From NCBI RefSeq assembly GCF_017573465.1, contig NZ_JAGEPF010000012.1, positions 186,001 through 250,000 of the forward strand: a DNA stretch of 64,000 nt, in the 5' to 3' direction. The translations under genes and the position numbers were made by a program. The DNA comes from Actinomadura violacea. Lineage in GTDB: Bacteria > Actinomycetota > Actinomycetes > Streptosporangiales > Streptosporangiaceae. Below are positions 57,365 to 64,000 of the stretch, piece after piece (position 1 is the first letter of the stretch; every line of letters starts with the position of its first letter). The notes beneath the pieces were generated by a model. That model was given only the letters and a program-made list of their open reading frames with translations. It was not told where the DNA came from and searched no databases.

Positions 57365-58323
57365 GCCAGGAACCCCGAGGACGGGCGGGCCACGACGCGG
57401 CGCGGCGGCGCGGCGTCCACCGGCGCCATCCCCGCCTCGCGGCGCAGCACCGCCGCCGCGACCGCGGTGAAGTCGGCGATGGCGCGCTCGTGCTCGGGGT
57501 CGCGGGTGCGCCGCCACGCGCACGACGTCCGCCACACCAGCGGCCCGCCGACCAGCGGCCGCCACGTCACCCCGGCCGAGTCGTCGGTGCGCGGGACGAG
57601 CGCCACCGCCGTCCCGGCGAGGACGAGCCCGAGCGCGAACTGCGGATGCCGCGCCTCGTGCACGGCGGGCGGCGCGTACCCGTGCCGGCGGCACGCGGCC
57701 AGCGTCTCGTCGTAGGCGCCCGGCGCCTCCTCGCGCGGGAAGACGACCAGGTCGCGGCCGGTCAGGTCGGCGAGGTGCACCTCCGGGGACGCGGCGAGCC
57801 CGGCGCCCTCGGGCAGCAGCACCCCGACCGGCTGCCCGAGCATCGGGCCGAGCCCGAGGCCGCGCGAGTCGCACGGGTGCCGGACGATCCCGGCGTCCAG
57901 CGCGCCCTCGGCGAGCGCGCGGACCTGCTCGGCGGTCCCCGTCTCGCGCAGGTCGAGCCGCAGGTCGGGGCGGCGGTCCCGGAACGCGGCGATCAGCGCG
58001 GCGACGATCGGGCCGCCGAGGTCGCTCGGCAGGCCGGCCCGCACGGTGCCGACCTCGCCGAGCCGGGCCCGTTCGGCGACGGAGTACACGCGGTCCACGC
58101 GGGCGAGGATGTCACGGGCCTCGTCCAGCAGCAGCCGCCCGGGCGCGGTCAGCTCCACCTTCCGGCTGGACCGGTCGAACAGCCGCACCCCGAGCTCGCG
58201 CTCCAGCCGCTGGATCCGCTGGCTGAGCGGCGGCTGGGCCATGCCGAGCCGCTCCGCCGCCCGCCCGAAGTGCAGTTCCTCGGCCACCGCGACGAAGCAG
58301 CCGAGATGACCGACTATGTTCAC
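57361..58323 (-). CDS. LysR family transcriptional regulator of the beta-lactam gene cluster
   Basis: The 320-residue protein has the LysR helix-turn-helix (HLGCFVAVAEELHFGRAAERLGMAQPPLSQRIQRLERELGVRLFDRS) and a LysR substrate-binding domain. It starts at GTG 58321-58323, directly before the conserved N-terminus. It diverges from the PBP gene and is coupled to the beta-lactamase-like gene. Sites of the LysR type (TATC-N11-GATA) occur in the PBP promoter and in that of the lipoprotein beta-lactamase, so an AmpR-like role, sensing cell-wall damage or beta-lactam, is my inference. Confidence 0.92.
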   Translation of the reverse strand: MNIVGHLGCFVAVAEELHFGRAAERLGMAQPPLSQRIQRLERELGVRLFDRSSRKVELTAPGRLLLDEARDILARVDRVYSVAERARLGEVGTVRAGLPSDLGGPIVAALIAAFRDRRPDLRLDLRETGTAEQVRALAEGALDAGIVRHPCDSRGLGLGPMLGQPVGVLLPEGAGLAASPEVHLADLTGRDLVVFPREEAPGAYDETLAACRRHGYAPPAVHEARHPQFALGLVLAGTAVALVPRTDDSAGVTWRPLVGGPLVWRTSCAWRRTRDPEHERAIADFTAVAAAVLRREAGMAPVDAAPPRRVVARPSSGFLA

Positions 58324-58347
58324 GACCAGGGACCATATCAAAATCCC

Positions 58348-58369
58348 TATCGCTGTCCCCCTGATATCA
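58348..58369. promoter_or_regulatory. LysR box between LysR and PBP genes
   Basis: TATC (58348-58351), 11 bases, GATA (58363-58366), continuing as GATATCA to 58369. It lies 25 bases from the LysR start and about 63 bases upstream of the PBP ATG. The T-N11-A spacing is characteristic of LysR-type regulators, and the motif GATATCA recurs at the beta-lactamase promoter. Confidence 0.65.
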
Positions 58370-58431
58370 ATCTTGGACATCCGGGCTCCGGCCTGGTGTT
58401 CTTGGGCGTCCAACGACCGAAAGGACATGAC

Positions 58432-60081
58432 ATGCGCCGATCCCGTGTGGCCGTCGTCGCCGCCGTGGCGGCCGTGGCCGTGCTCGTGGGGGCGGGGGCG
58501 GTGTGGTTCCTGCGGGACGGGGACGGACCCGAGGACACCGCGAAGCGCTACCTGGCGGCGTGGAGCCGCGGCGACACCGCCGCGATGCGCGCCCTGACCG
58601 CCGATCCGCCCGCCGACTTCACCGCCCGGTTCACCGCCATGCACGACGGCCTCGGCGTCACCGCCCAGCGCTACACCGTCGCCTCCGTCGGCGACCCGAA
58701 GGGCGACACCGCCGGCGGCTCCTACAACGCCGCGCTGACCCTCGCCGGCGACCGCGCCTTCGGGTACACGGGCGCGCTCCCGCTCACCAAGCGCGACGGG
58801 AAGTGGCTGGTCTCCTGGTCGCCCGAGCTCATGTACCCGGGGCTGAAGGAGGGCCAGCGGCTGAGCGCGGCGCGCGCCTGGCCCGCCCGCGCCGACATCA
58901 CGGCCGCGGACGGCGGCAGCCTCGCCGGGTCGCCGTCCGGGTCCGTCCAGCAGCTCACCGGGCCGGTCGGACCCGCGTCCGCCGAGGCCGCCGGCAAGCT
59001 CGGCGCCCCGTACCGCAAGGGCGACCCCGTCGGCGCCGACGGCCTGCAGAAGCAGTACGAGAAGCGGCTCGCGGGCACGCCCGCCCTCGCCGTCCAGATC
59101 ACGGACGCGAAGGGCAGGCCGGTGAAGACCGTGAAGCGGTTCGGCGGCGCGGACGGCAAGCCGCTGCGGACCACCATCGACACGAAGGTGCAGGCCGCGG
59201 CGGGCAAGGCGCTCGGCTCGGCGGCCAAGCCCGCGTCGCTGGTCGCGCTCCGCCCGTCCACCGGCGAGATCCTGGCCGTCGCGAACAAGCCCGGCGGCTA
59301 CAACCGGGCGCTGATGGGCCGCTACCCGCCCGGCTCCACCTTCAAGGTCGTCACCGCCGCGGCGCTCGTCGCGGGCGGGATGTCGCCGTCCACCAAGGTG
59401 CCGTGCCCGGCCACCACGACGGTCGGCGGCCGCTCGTTCCACAACTACCAGCACGAGGACTTCGGGACGGTCGCGCTCCGCGAGGCGTTCGCGCACTCCT
59501 GCAACACGACGTTCGCGAAGCTCGCCGTGGACAAGCTGGGGGAGAAGCGGCTCGCCCAGGTCGCCTCGCAGTTCGGGTTCAACGCGCCGGTCGTCGCGGG
59601 GCTGCCCGCCGTCCGCGCCTCGTTCCCGGACAACAAGGACGACACCGCGTTCGCGGCGGCCTCGTTCGGGCAGGGCGAGGTGCTGACCAGCCCGCTGAAC
59701 ATGGCCGCGGTCGCCGGCGCGGCGGCGGACGGCGTGTGGCGCTCGCCGCGCCTGGTCGACGCGTCGCTGGTCTCGCAGGCCGTGGACGCGGGCGGCCGCA
59801 AGGCCGAGCCGCCGCACAAGCTGGAGCCGGCGGTGAAGTCGGCGCTGCACTCGCTGATGCCGGCGGTCGTGAGCGAGGGCACCGCGTCCGGGGTGAACTT
59901 CCCGTCCGGCACGGCCGGCAAGACCGGGACGGCCGAGTTCGGGTCGGGCGACAATCCGCCGACCCACGCCTGGTTCATCGGCTACCGCGGTGACCTGTCC
60001 TTCGCGGTGATCGTCGAAGGCGGCGGCACCGGCGCCGAGGCCGCCGCCCCGATCGCCGCCCACTTCCTCAACTCCCTCTGA
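58432..60081 (+). CDS. Penicillin-binding transpeptidase with MecA_N-type domain
   Basis: The 549-residue protein has an N-terminal membrane anchor (7-27), an NTF2-like MecA_N domain (about 33-140) and a transpeptidase domain with S-x-x-K (S302-K305 in PPGSTFK), S-x-N (S356-N358 in HSCNTTF) and KTG (497-499 in AGKTGTAEF). It cross-links peptidoglycan outside the membrane. This layout is that of class B PBPs related to PBP2a; low beta-lactam affinity is possible but cannot be read from sequence. AAAGGA precedes ATG 58432 by six bases. It is divergent from LysR and ends in the second copy of the long palindrome. Confidence 0.93.
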   Translation: MRRSRVAVVAAVAAVAVLVGAGAVWFLRDGDGPEDTAKRYLAAWSRGDTAAMRALTADPPADFTARFTAMHDGLGVTAQRYTVASVGDPKGDTAGGSYNAALTLAGDRAFGYTGALPLTKRDGKWLVSWSPELMYPGLKEGQRLSAARAWPARADITAADGGSLAGSPSGSVQQLTGPVGPASAEAAGKLGAPYRKGDPVGADGLQKQYEKRLAGTPALAVQITDAKGRPVKTVKRFGGADGKPLRTTIDTKVQAAAGKALGSAAKPASLVALRPSTGEILAVANKPGGYNRALMGRYPPGSTFKVVTAAALVAGGMSPSTKVPCPATTTVGGRSFHNYQHEDFGTVALREAFAHSCNTTFAKLAVDKLGEKRLAQVASQFGFNAPVVAGLPAVRASFPDNKDDTAFAAASFGQGEVLTSPLNMAAVAGAAADGVWRSPRLVDASLVSQAVDAGGRKAEPPHKLEPAVKSALHSLMPAVVSEGTASGVNFPSGTAGKTGTAEFGSGDNPPTHAWFIGYRGDLSFAVIVEGGGTGAEAAAPIAAHFLNSL

Positions 60082-60090
60082 CCGAACCCC

Positions 60091-60152
60091 GTTCACTTGC
60101 GGCGTGTCGTCCTTAAAAGCGCTCGCTTAAGGCCGACACGCCGCAACTCAAC
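60091..60152. repeat. Long palindromic element, copy 2
   Basis: 26-base arms (60091-60116 and 60127-60152) with three mismatches and a ten-base loop AAGCGCTCGC. Left arm differs from copy 1 at two positions and the right arm at one; the loop is unrelated. It lies between the convergent PBP and beta-lactamase genes, nine bases past the PBP stop and two bases before the beta-lactamase stop. Same type of location and orientation as copy 1. Confidence 0.85.
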
Positions 60153-60154
60153 GG

Positions 60155-61126
60155 TCAGCGGACGGCGCCTGCGAGGATGCCGGCGGTCTCGGCGATGGCC
60201 GGTTCGTCGGTTCCGGCGTCGGCGGCGGGGCGGTTCGTGGTGATCACGATGATCACCGGCGCGCCGGACGGGGGCCAGGCGATCGCGATGTCGTTGGCGG
60301 TGCCGTAGGTGCCGCCGGTGCCGGTCTTGTCGCCGACCTTCCAGTTCTTCGGCAGGCCCGCGCGGATGCGGTGGTCGCCGGTGATCGTCTGCTTCATCCA
60401 GCCGGTCAGGCGGTTCCCGTCCTGGCGGGTGAGCGTGCCGCCGACGGTGAGGGAGCGCAGATCGCCGGCCCAGGCGCGCGGCGTGGTGGTGTCACGCTCC
60501 TCGCCCGGCTTCCACAGGTTGAGGTCGGTCTCCCAGCGGTCGTGGCGGGTGACGCGATCGCCGAGGGAGCGCAGGAACGCGGTGTGCCCGGCCGGGCCGC
60601 CGATCTGCCTGAGCACCAGGTTGCCGGCCGTGTTGTCGCTTCGCGTTATGGCCGCCTTGCACAGGGCGGAAACGGTCATCCCGCGCTTCACGTTCTTTTC
60701 GGTGACCGGCGAGTTGTCCACCAGGTCGTCCTTCGTATAATGGATGACCCGGTTCATCAGGCCCGGGTCCGAACGGCGCGCCTTCTGCAGGACCGCGCCG
60801 CACGCCATCGCCTTGAAAGTGGACAGGAACGGGAACCGCTCGTCCGCCCGGTAGGCGACGAAACGTCCGGTCCCGGTGTTCAGTGCATAGGCGCCGATAC
60901 GGTCGTCGTGGGTCTTTTCAAGCTTCTTCAGGCGTTCGGTGACGGACGCCTGGGAGTCGGCGGGACGGAGGGCCGGGGACGCGCCGAGCGGCGCGGAGGC
61001 GCTCCGCGGAGCGGCCTGCCTGCTGGGAGTCTCGCTGGATCCGCATGCCGTGAGGCCGGCGAGGGCGGTCGCGGCGGTGACCGTGACCGCGGTGGCCGTG
61101 CGGAAGCGTCGTCGGTATTCGCGCAT
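60155..61126 (-). CDS. Class A beta-lactamase, lipoprotein
   Basis: The 323-residue protein is a class A beta-lactamase: S-x-x-K (S102-K105 in LSTFK), SDN (163-165), the omega-loop W-E-x-x-L-N (E199, N203) and KTG (267-269). It has a lipoprotein signal peptide with lipobox LTAC (C28), so it should be anchored outside the membrane. ATG 61124-61126 gives this signal directly; an upstream in-frame TTG adds a sequence with no signal character. No good ribosome-binding site is visible. A LysR-type site lies 41-65 bases upstream. It probably destroys beta-lactams under control of the LysR at 57361. Confidence 0.94.
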   Translation of the reverse strand: MREYRRRFRTATAVTVTAATALAGLTACGSSETPSRQAAPRSASAPLGASPALRPADSQASVTERLKKLEKTHDDRIGAYALNTGTGRFVAYRADERFPFLSTFKAMACGAVLQKARRSDPGLMNRVIHYTKDDLVDNSPVTEKNVKRGMTVSALCKAAITRSDNTAGNLVLRQIGGPAGHTAFLRSLGDRVTRHDRWETDLNLWKPGEERDTTTPRAWAGDLRSLTVGGTLTRQDGNRLTGWMKQTITGDHRIRAGLPKNWKVGDKTGTGGTYGTANDIAIAWPPSGAPVIIVITTNRPAADAGTDEPAIAETAGILAGAVR

Positions 61127-61166
61127 GAGGAGAGAAGACCAGAGCCGGAACGGGCGTGTCCAATAC

Positions 61167-61191
61167 TGATATCTGTGGCGAGACGATATCA
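61167..61191. promoter_or_regulatory. LysR box upstream of the beta-lactamase gene
   Basis: A perfect inverted repeat TGATATC-N11-GATATCA at 61167-61191, 41 bases before the beta-lactamase ATG (minus strand). The spacing and the word GATATCA match the site in the LysR-PBP intergenic region 2.8 kb away. Confidence 0.7.
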
Positions 61192-61232
61192 ATTCACATA
61201 TTCATGCTGGTCGTCCCGGTGAATGCCGGAGT

Positions 61233-62264
61233 TCAGAGCCAGTCGCGGAATTTGAAGACGGCATAGAGCGCGACGCTGCACACCACGATGATCACCGAGC
61301 TGACGATGAACCCGGCATGCGAGGAGAACCCCGGATACGGCACGTTCTGCCCGTAGAAGCCGGTCACCGCCGTCGGCACCGCGATGATCGCCGCCCAGCT
61401 GGTGACCTTCTTCATCACCTCGTTCATCCGGTTGCCCTGCAGCGCGATCCGGGTGTCGAGCAGGTTCGCGACGAGGTCGCGCAGCCCGTCGGTCCACTCG
61501 CCGACGCGCAGCGTGTGGTCGTAGACGTCCTGCAGGTACGGCGCGAGCGCCGGGGCGACCAGCCGCAGGTCGCGGCGGAGCAGCGTGTTCACCACCTCGC
61601 GCATCGGCAGCGCGACCCGGCGCAGCGCCACCAGGTTCTTGCGCAGCCGGAAGCTGCGCCGCTGGATCTCGCGCACCGGGAACGCCTCGTCGAAGATCAT
61701 CGACTCGACGTCGTCGGCCTCGTCGTCCAGCGCCTGCACCGCGTCGAGCTGCAGGTCGACGACCAGGTCGAGCAGCCCGTACAGCAGGTAGCCGGCGCCG
61801 GTCTCGCCGAGGTCGACGCCCGGGCTCTCGTCCCAGCGCCGGACGAGCGCGTCGATGTCGAAGCCGGGGCCCTGCCGCACCGTGACCAGCGCCCGCTCGG
61901 CGAGGAACGCCGACACCTCGTGCAGCTCCAGGTCCCCGTCCCGGATCCGCGGCACGTAGACGTTCAGGAACGCGTAGCCCTCATAGCGGTCGATCTTGGC
62001 GCGCTCGTGCCGGGACACCGCGTCCTCGACCGCGACCGGGTCCAGGCCCAGCTCGTCGCTGATCACCCGCAGGTCGGCGCGCTGCGGCGCGCACAGGTCG
62101 ACCCAGACGACCGTGTCCTTCTGCTCGAGGTAGTCGCTGACCTCGGCGACGGGGAAGTCGTGCGCCTCGAGCCTCCCGGCGCGCCAGACGCGCGTGCGGG
62201 GCGGGGGGACCACGGCCTCGTCGGGCGGGAACGGCTCGGCACCGGCTTCGGAGGGATGCGCCAT
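61233..62264 (-). CDS. corA: CorA-like magnesium/cobalt transporter
   Basis: The 343-residue protein has the CorA soluble funnel domain and two C-terminal membrane helices. The pore-entrance motif GMN is replaced by YGQN in TGFYGQNVPYPGF, a variant I recall as common in actinobacterial CorA relatives. Long helices with PVREIQRRSFRLRKNLVALRRVALPMREVVNTLLR are typical. ATG at 62262-62264. It is a single gene with no visible riboswitch upstream (61 bases to the LacI stop). Confidence 0.92.
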   Translation of the reverse strand: MAHPSEAGAEPFPPDEAVVPPPRTRVWRAGRLEAHDFPVAEVSDYLEQKDTVVWVDLCAPQRADLRVISDELGLDPVAVEDAVSRHERAKIDRYEGYAFLNVYVPRIRDGDLELHEVSAFLAERALVTVRQGPGFDIDALVRRWDESPGVDLGETGAGYLLYGLLDLVVDLQLDAVQALDDEADDVESMIFDEAFPVREIQRRSFRLRKNLVALRRVALPMREVVNTLLRRDLRLVAPALAPYLQDVYDHTLRVGEWTDGLRDLVANLLDTRIALQGNRMNEVMKKVTSWAAIIAVPTAVTGFYGQNVPYPGFSSHAGFIVSSVIIVVCSVALYAVFKFRDWL

Positions 62265-62324
62265 GCGCCCCCTTATACCCGAGTCGCCGGAAGATCACGG
62301 AGTGCGCGCGGGATCACAGCACCA

Positions 62325-63329
62325 TCAGAGCACAGGCGCGCGCGGCGGGGCGGACGAGCCGCGCACCACCAGCCGGCCGGGCAGCACCCGGGGCGCCGGG
62401 CGGCCGCCGTCCAGCAGCTCCAGCAGCGCGGTCATGCCCTGCGCGCCCATCTCCTCGGCGGGCAGCCGGACCGTCGTCAGCTCCGGTTCCAGCGCGGTCG
62501 CCAGCAGCACGTCGTCGAACCCGGTGACCGACACCTCGCCCGGCACGTCCAGCCCCAGCGCGCGCGCCGCCTTGTAGGCGCCCGCCGCGATCAGGTCGTC
62601 GTCGCAGACCAGCGCGGTCGGCGGGTCGGGGCGGGCGAGCAGCCGCTGCGCCGCGTCCCGGGCCGAGGCGACGTCGATCGCGCACGCCGACCGCTCCAGC
62701 GTGCCGCCCCGCGCCGCGACCTCGGCGGCGAGCGCCTCCGCGCGGGCATGGAACGTCCACTGGTCGACGCCCGCCGCGACATGGCCGAAGCGGCGGTGCC
62801 CGAGCCCGGCCAGGTGCGCGGCGATCGCGCGCATCCCGGCGGCCACCCCGAAGTCGACGGTGGGGACGTCGCTGTCCGGGCCGCTGTCGAGCAGCACGGC
62901 GGGCGTCCCGTGGAAACGGTCCAGCGCCACCGCCGGCATCGACGACGCCAGCACCCCGTCGATCGCCTCGTGCGGCGCGGGGAACGGGCTCTCGGCCGGG
63001 CCGTCCGCGCCGTCCGGCCAGGTGGACACCACGACGCCGAACCCGTGCCGCGCCGCGACCCGCGCGGCGCCGGTGTAGACGGGCCCGAAGAACGGCGCGG
63101 TGAGGGTCGGCACCATCAGCAGGACGGTCCGGGTGGTGCCGAGCCGCAGGTTCCGCGCGGCCTGGTTCGGCCGGTAGCCGAGCCGCTCGGCGGCGGTCCG
63201 CACGCTGCGCGCGGTGGCGGGGGAGACGCGGCCGCTCCACTTCCCGCCCAGCACCAGCGAGACCGTGGACTGCGAGACACCGGCCTCCTGGGCGACGTCC
63301 TTACTGGTGGGACGGCCGGCCACCGGCAC
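62325..63329 (-). CDS. LacI family transcriptional regulator, MFS-linked
   Basis: The 334-residue protein has the LacI helix-turn-helix (TSKDVAQEAGVSQSTVSLVLGGKWSGRVSPATARSVRTAAERLGYRPNQAARNLRLG) and a sugar-binding-type sensor (LLMVPTLTAPFFGPVYTGAARVAARHGFGVVVSTWPDG). It starts at GTG 63327-63329. It diverges from a truncated MFS gene; two direct repeats in the 114-base intergenic region are likely operators. The ligand is unknown; no sugar-catabolic gene is in view. Confidence 0.93.
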   Translation of the reverse strand: MPVAGRPTSKDVAQEAGVSQSTVSLVLGGKWSGRVSPATARSVRTAAERLGYRPNQAARNLRLGTTRTVLLMVPTLTAPFFGPVYTGAARVAARHGFGVVVSTWPDGADGPAESPFPAPHEAIDGVLASSMPAVALDRFHGTPAVLLDSGPDSDVPTVDFGVAAGMRAIAAHLAGLGHRRFGHVAAGVDQWTFHARAEALAAEVAARGGTLERSACAIDVASARDAAQRLLARPDPPTALVCDDDLIAAGAYKAARALGLDVPGEVSVTGFDDVLLATALEPELTTVRLPAEEMGAQGMTALLELLDGGRPAPRVLPGRLVVRGSSAPPRAPVL

Positions 63330-63392
63330 GTGGGCCTCCCTCGGAGACGTCGGTCACGGAAAACAGACTAGAGCCGGACGCCCGGGAAGTGG

Positions 63393-63423
63393 TACGTATG
63401 ACCGACGGGGTAATACGTATGAC
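63393..63423. promoter_or_regulatory. Paired TACGTATGAC repeats between LacI and MFS genes
   Basis: TACGTATGAC occurs at 63393-63402 and 63414-63423, 21 bases (two helical turns) apart, each centred on TACGTA. The second copy extends to the palindrome ATACGTAT. They lie 21-51 bases upstream of the MFS start and are probable LacI-family operators. Confidence 0.6.
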
Positions 63424-63443
63424 TAGCGCGACGGGGGCACGGA

Positions 63444-64000
63444 ATGCGGGGCTATGTCGTCTTCCTGAAGCGGCCGCACGCGGCACGGCTGCTCGGCGGG
63501 ACGCTGTTCGGCCGGCTGCCCAACGGCATGGGCGCGCTCGCCGTCGTGCTGCACGTGCGCGCCGACGGCGGCGGCTACCCGCTCGCCGGCACCCTCGCCG
63601 CCGTCCTCGGCCTCGCGATGGCCGCCGGGCAGCCCGTCCTCGGCCGCGCCATGGACCGCTACGGCCAGCCGCGCGTCCTGGTGCCCGCCGCCTGCCTCTC
63701 CGCCGCCGGGTTCACGCTGCTCGCGGTGGTCGGTGCGAGCCCGCTGCCCGTCGCGGTCGCCGCCGTCGTCCTCGCCGGGTTCGCCACACCGCCGCTGGAG
63801 GCCGGGCTCCGGGCCCTGTGGCCCGCCGTCCTGGACGGCCCCGAGCAGGTCGACGCCGCCTACGCCCTCGACGCCGCCGCCCAGGAGATCCTCTTCTCCG
63901 TCGGGCCGCTGCTCGTCGTCGCCGCGGCCGCGATCAGCACCGAGACCGCGCTCGTCCTCACCGGCCTCGTCGGCATCGCCGGGACCCTCGTCGTCGCGCT
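63444..64000 (+). CDS. MFS transporter, truncated by the window edge
   Basis: The open frame from ATG 63444 runs off the end: 185 codons are visible. It has at least five hydrophobic segments and an MFS motif A-like loop, GRAMDRYGQPRVLVP, between helices 2 and 3. A start near the N-terminus of helix 1 (MRGYVVFLKRPHAARLLGGTLFGRLPNG) fits the family. It is divergent from the LacI regulator and its probable target. Substrate not deducible. Confidence 0.88.
   Translation, partial: MRGYVVFLKRPHAARLLGGTLFGRLPNGMGALAVVLHVRADGGGYPLAGTLAAVLGLAMAAGQPVLGRAMDRYGQPRVLVPAACLSAAGFTLLAVVGASPLPVAVAAVVLAGFATPPLEAGLRALWPAVLDGPEQVDAAYALDAAAQEILFSVGPLLVVAAAAISTETALVLTGLVGIAGTLVVA

Noticed and set aside
61233..62264. 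YGQN instead of YGMN in CorA as a striking mutation
   Set aside because: From memory, this variant is frequent in actinobacterial CorA relatives, so it is not an anomaly of this gene.

Overview
The window is GC-rich (visibly above 70%) actinobacterial chromosome. Genes are dense, GTG and TTG starts are frequent, and stop-start overlaps are common. A four-gene conservon (sensor kinase, roadblock, DUF742, GTPase), a mycothiol-type isomerase-like protein, a DUF3040 protein, a fatty acyl-AMP ligase and many one-component regulators point to a filamentous actinomycete. Streptosporangiales/Actinomadura-like is my best guess, by inference only. I saw no tRNA, rRNA, CRISPR array, insertion sequence or prophage.

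Layout. 130-3975: a flotillin, its NfeD/YuaF-like partner with a histidine-rich loop, and a small membrane protein. 4057-5088: a sulfotransferase. 5689-12204: a compact acyl-ACP locus with ACP, two SGNH hydrolases, a SnoaL-like protein, an acyl-CoA dehydrogenase, a fatty acyl-AMP ligase and a PadR regulator; no NRPS or PKS is present. 12358-17832: a degenerate HATPase protein, a small protein and the conservon. 17855-26273: HxlR with an MFS exporter, small proteins, MarR, an ECF sigma factor with an ABC exporter operon, a HIT protein and a cysteine-free L33. 26326-31423: a small membrane-anchored protein, a 17-bp minisatellite, an indolepyruvate ferredoxin oxidoreductase and its divergent AsnC-type regulator. 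31494-42440: NTF2-like/TetR, an ArsR-SRPBCC fusion, DinB-like proteins, DUF4132, MerR with a class IV aminotransferase, DUF3224, an atypical SDR, a zinc-finger/ECF/SnoaL fusion sigma factor and a GAF-SpoIIE phosphatase. 42482-51323: acetate kinase with phosphoketolase, a GGT-like protein without its nucleophile, and a LacI-controlled amidase and alpha/beta hydrolase. 51376-55721: an ArdC-DnaG/TOPRIM fusion and a double AAA+ ATPase. 56456-61126: a beta-lactam-related cluster (LysR, beta-lactamase-like protein, MecA_N-type PBP, class A beta-lactamase). 61233-64000: CorA, a LacI regulator and a truncated MFS gene.

How parts fit together. The phosphoketolase and acetate kinase convert ketose phosphate to acetate with ATP gain. 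The LysR, the PBP and the lipoprotein beta-lactamase share a TATC-N11-GATA site, so they probably form one AmpR-like regulon. The regulator-target pairs (HxlR/MFS, TetR/NTF2-like, MerR/aminotransferase, LacI/amidase, LacI/MFS, AsnC/IOR) each have recognisable inverted or direct repeats in the shared intergenic DNA.

The most unusual items are: the stand-alone acyl-ACP locus; a long palindrome present twice in convergent intergenic regions, with both stop codons inside one copy; the ArdC-primase fusion beside the double AAA+ protein; the shared LysR sites; the duplicated HxlR and triplicated TetR operators; and the 17 x 17-bp minisatellite. All functional statements are from sequence reading only.
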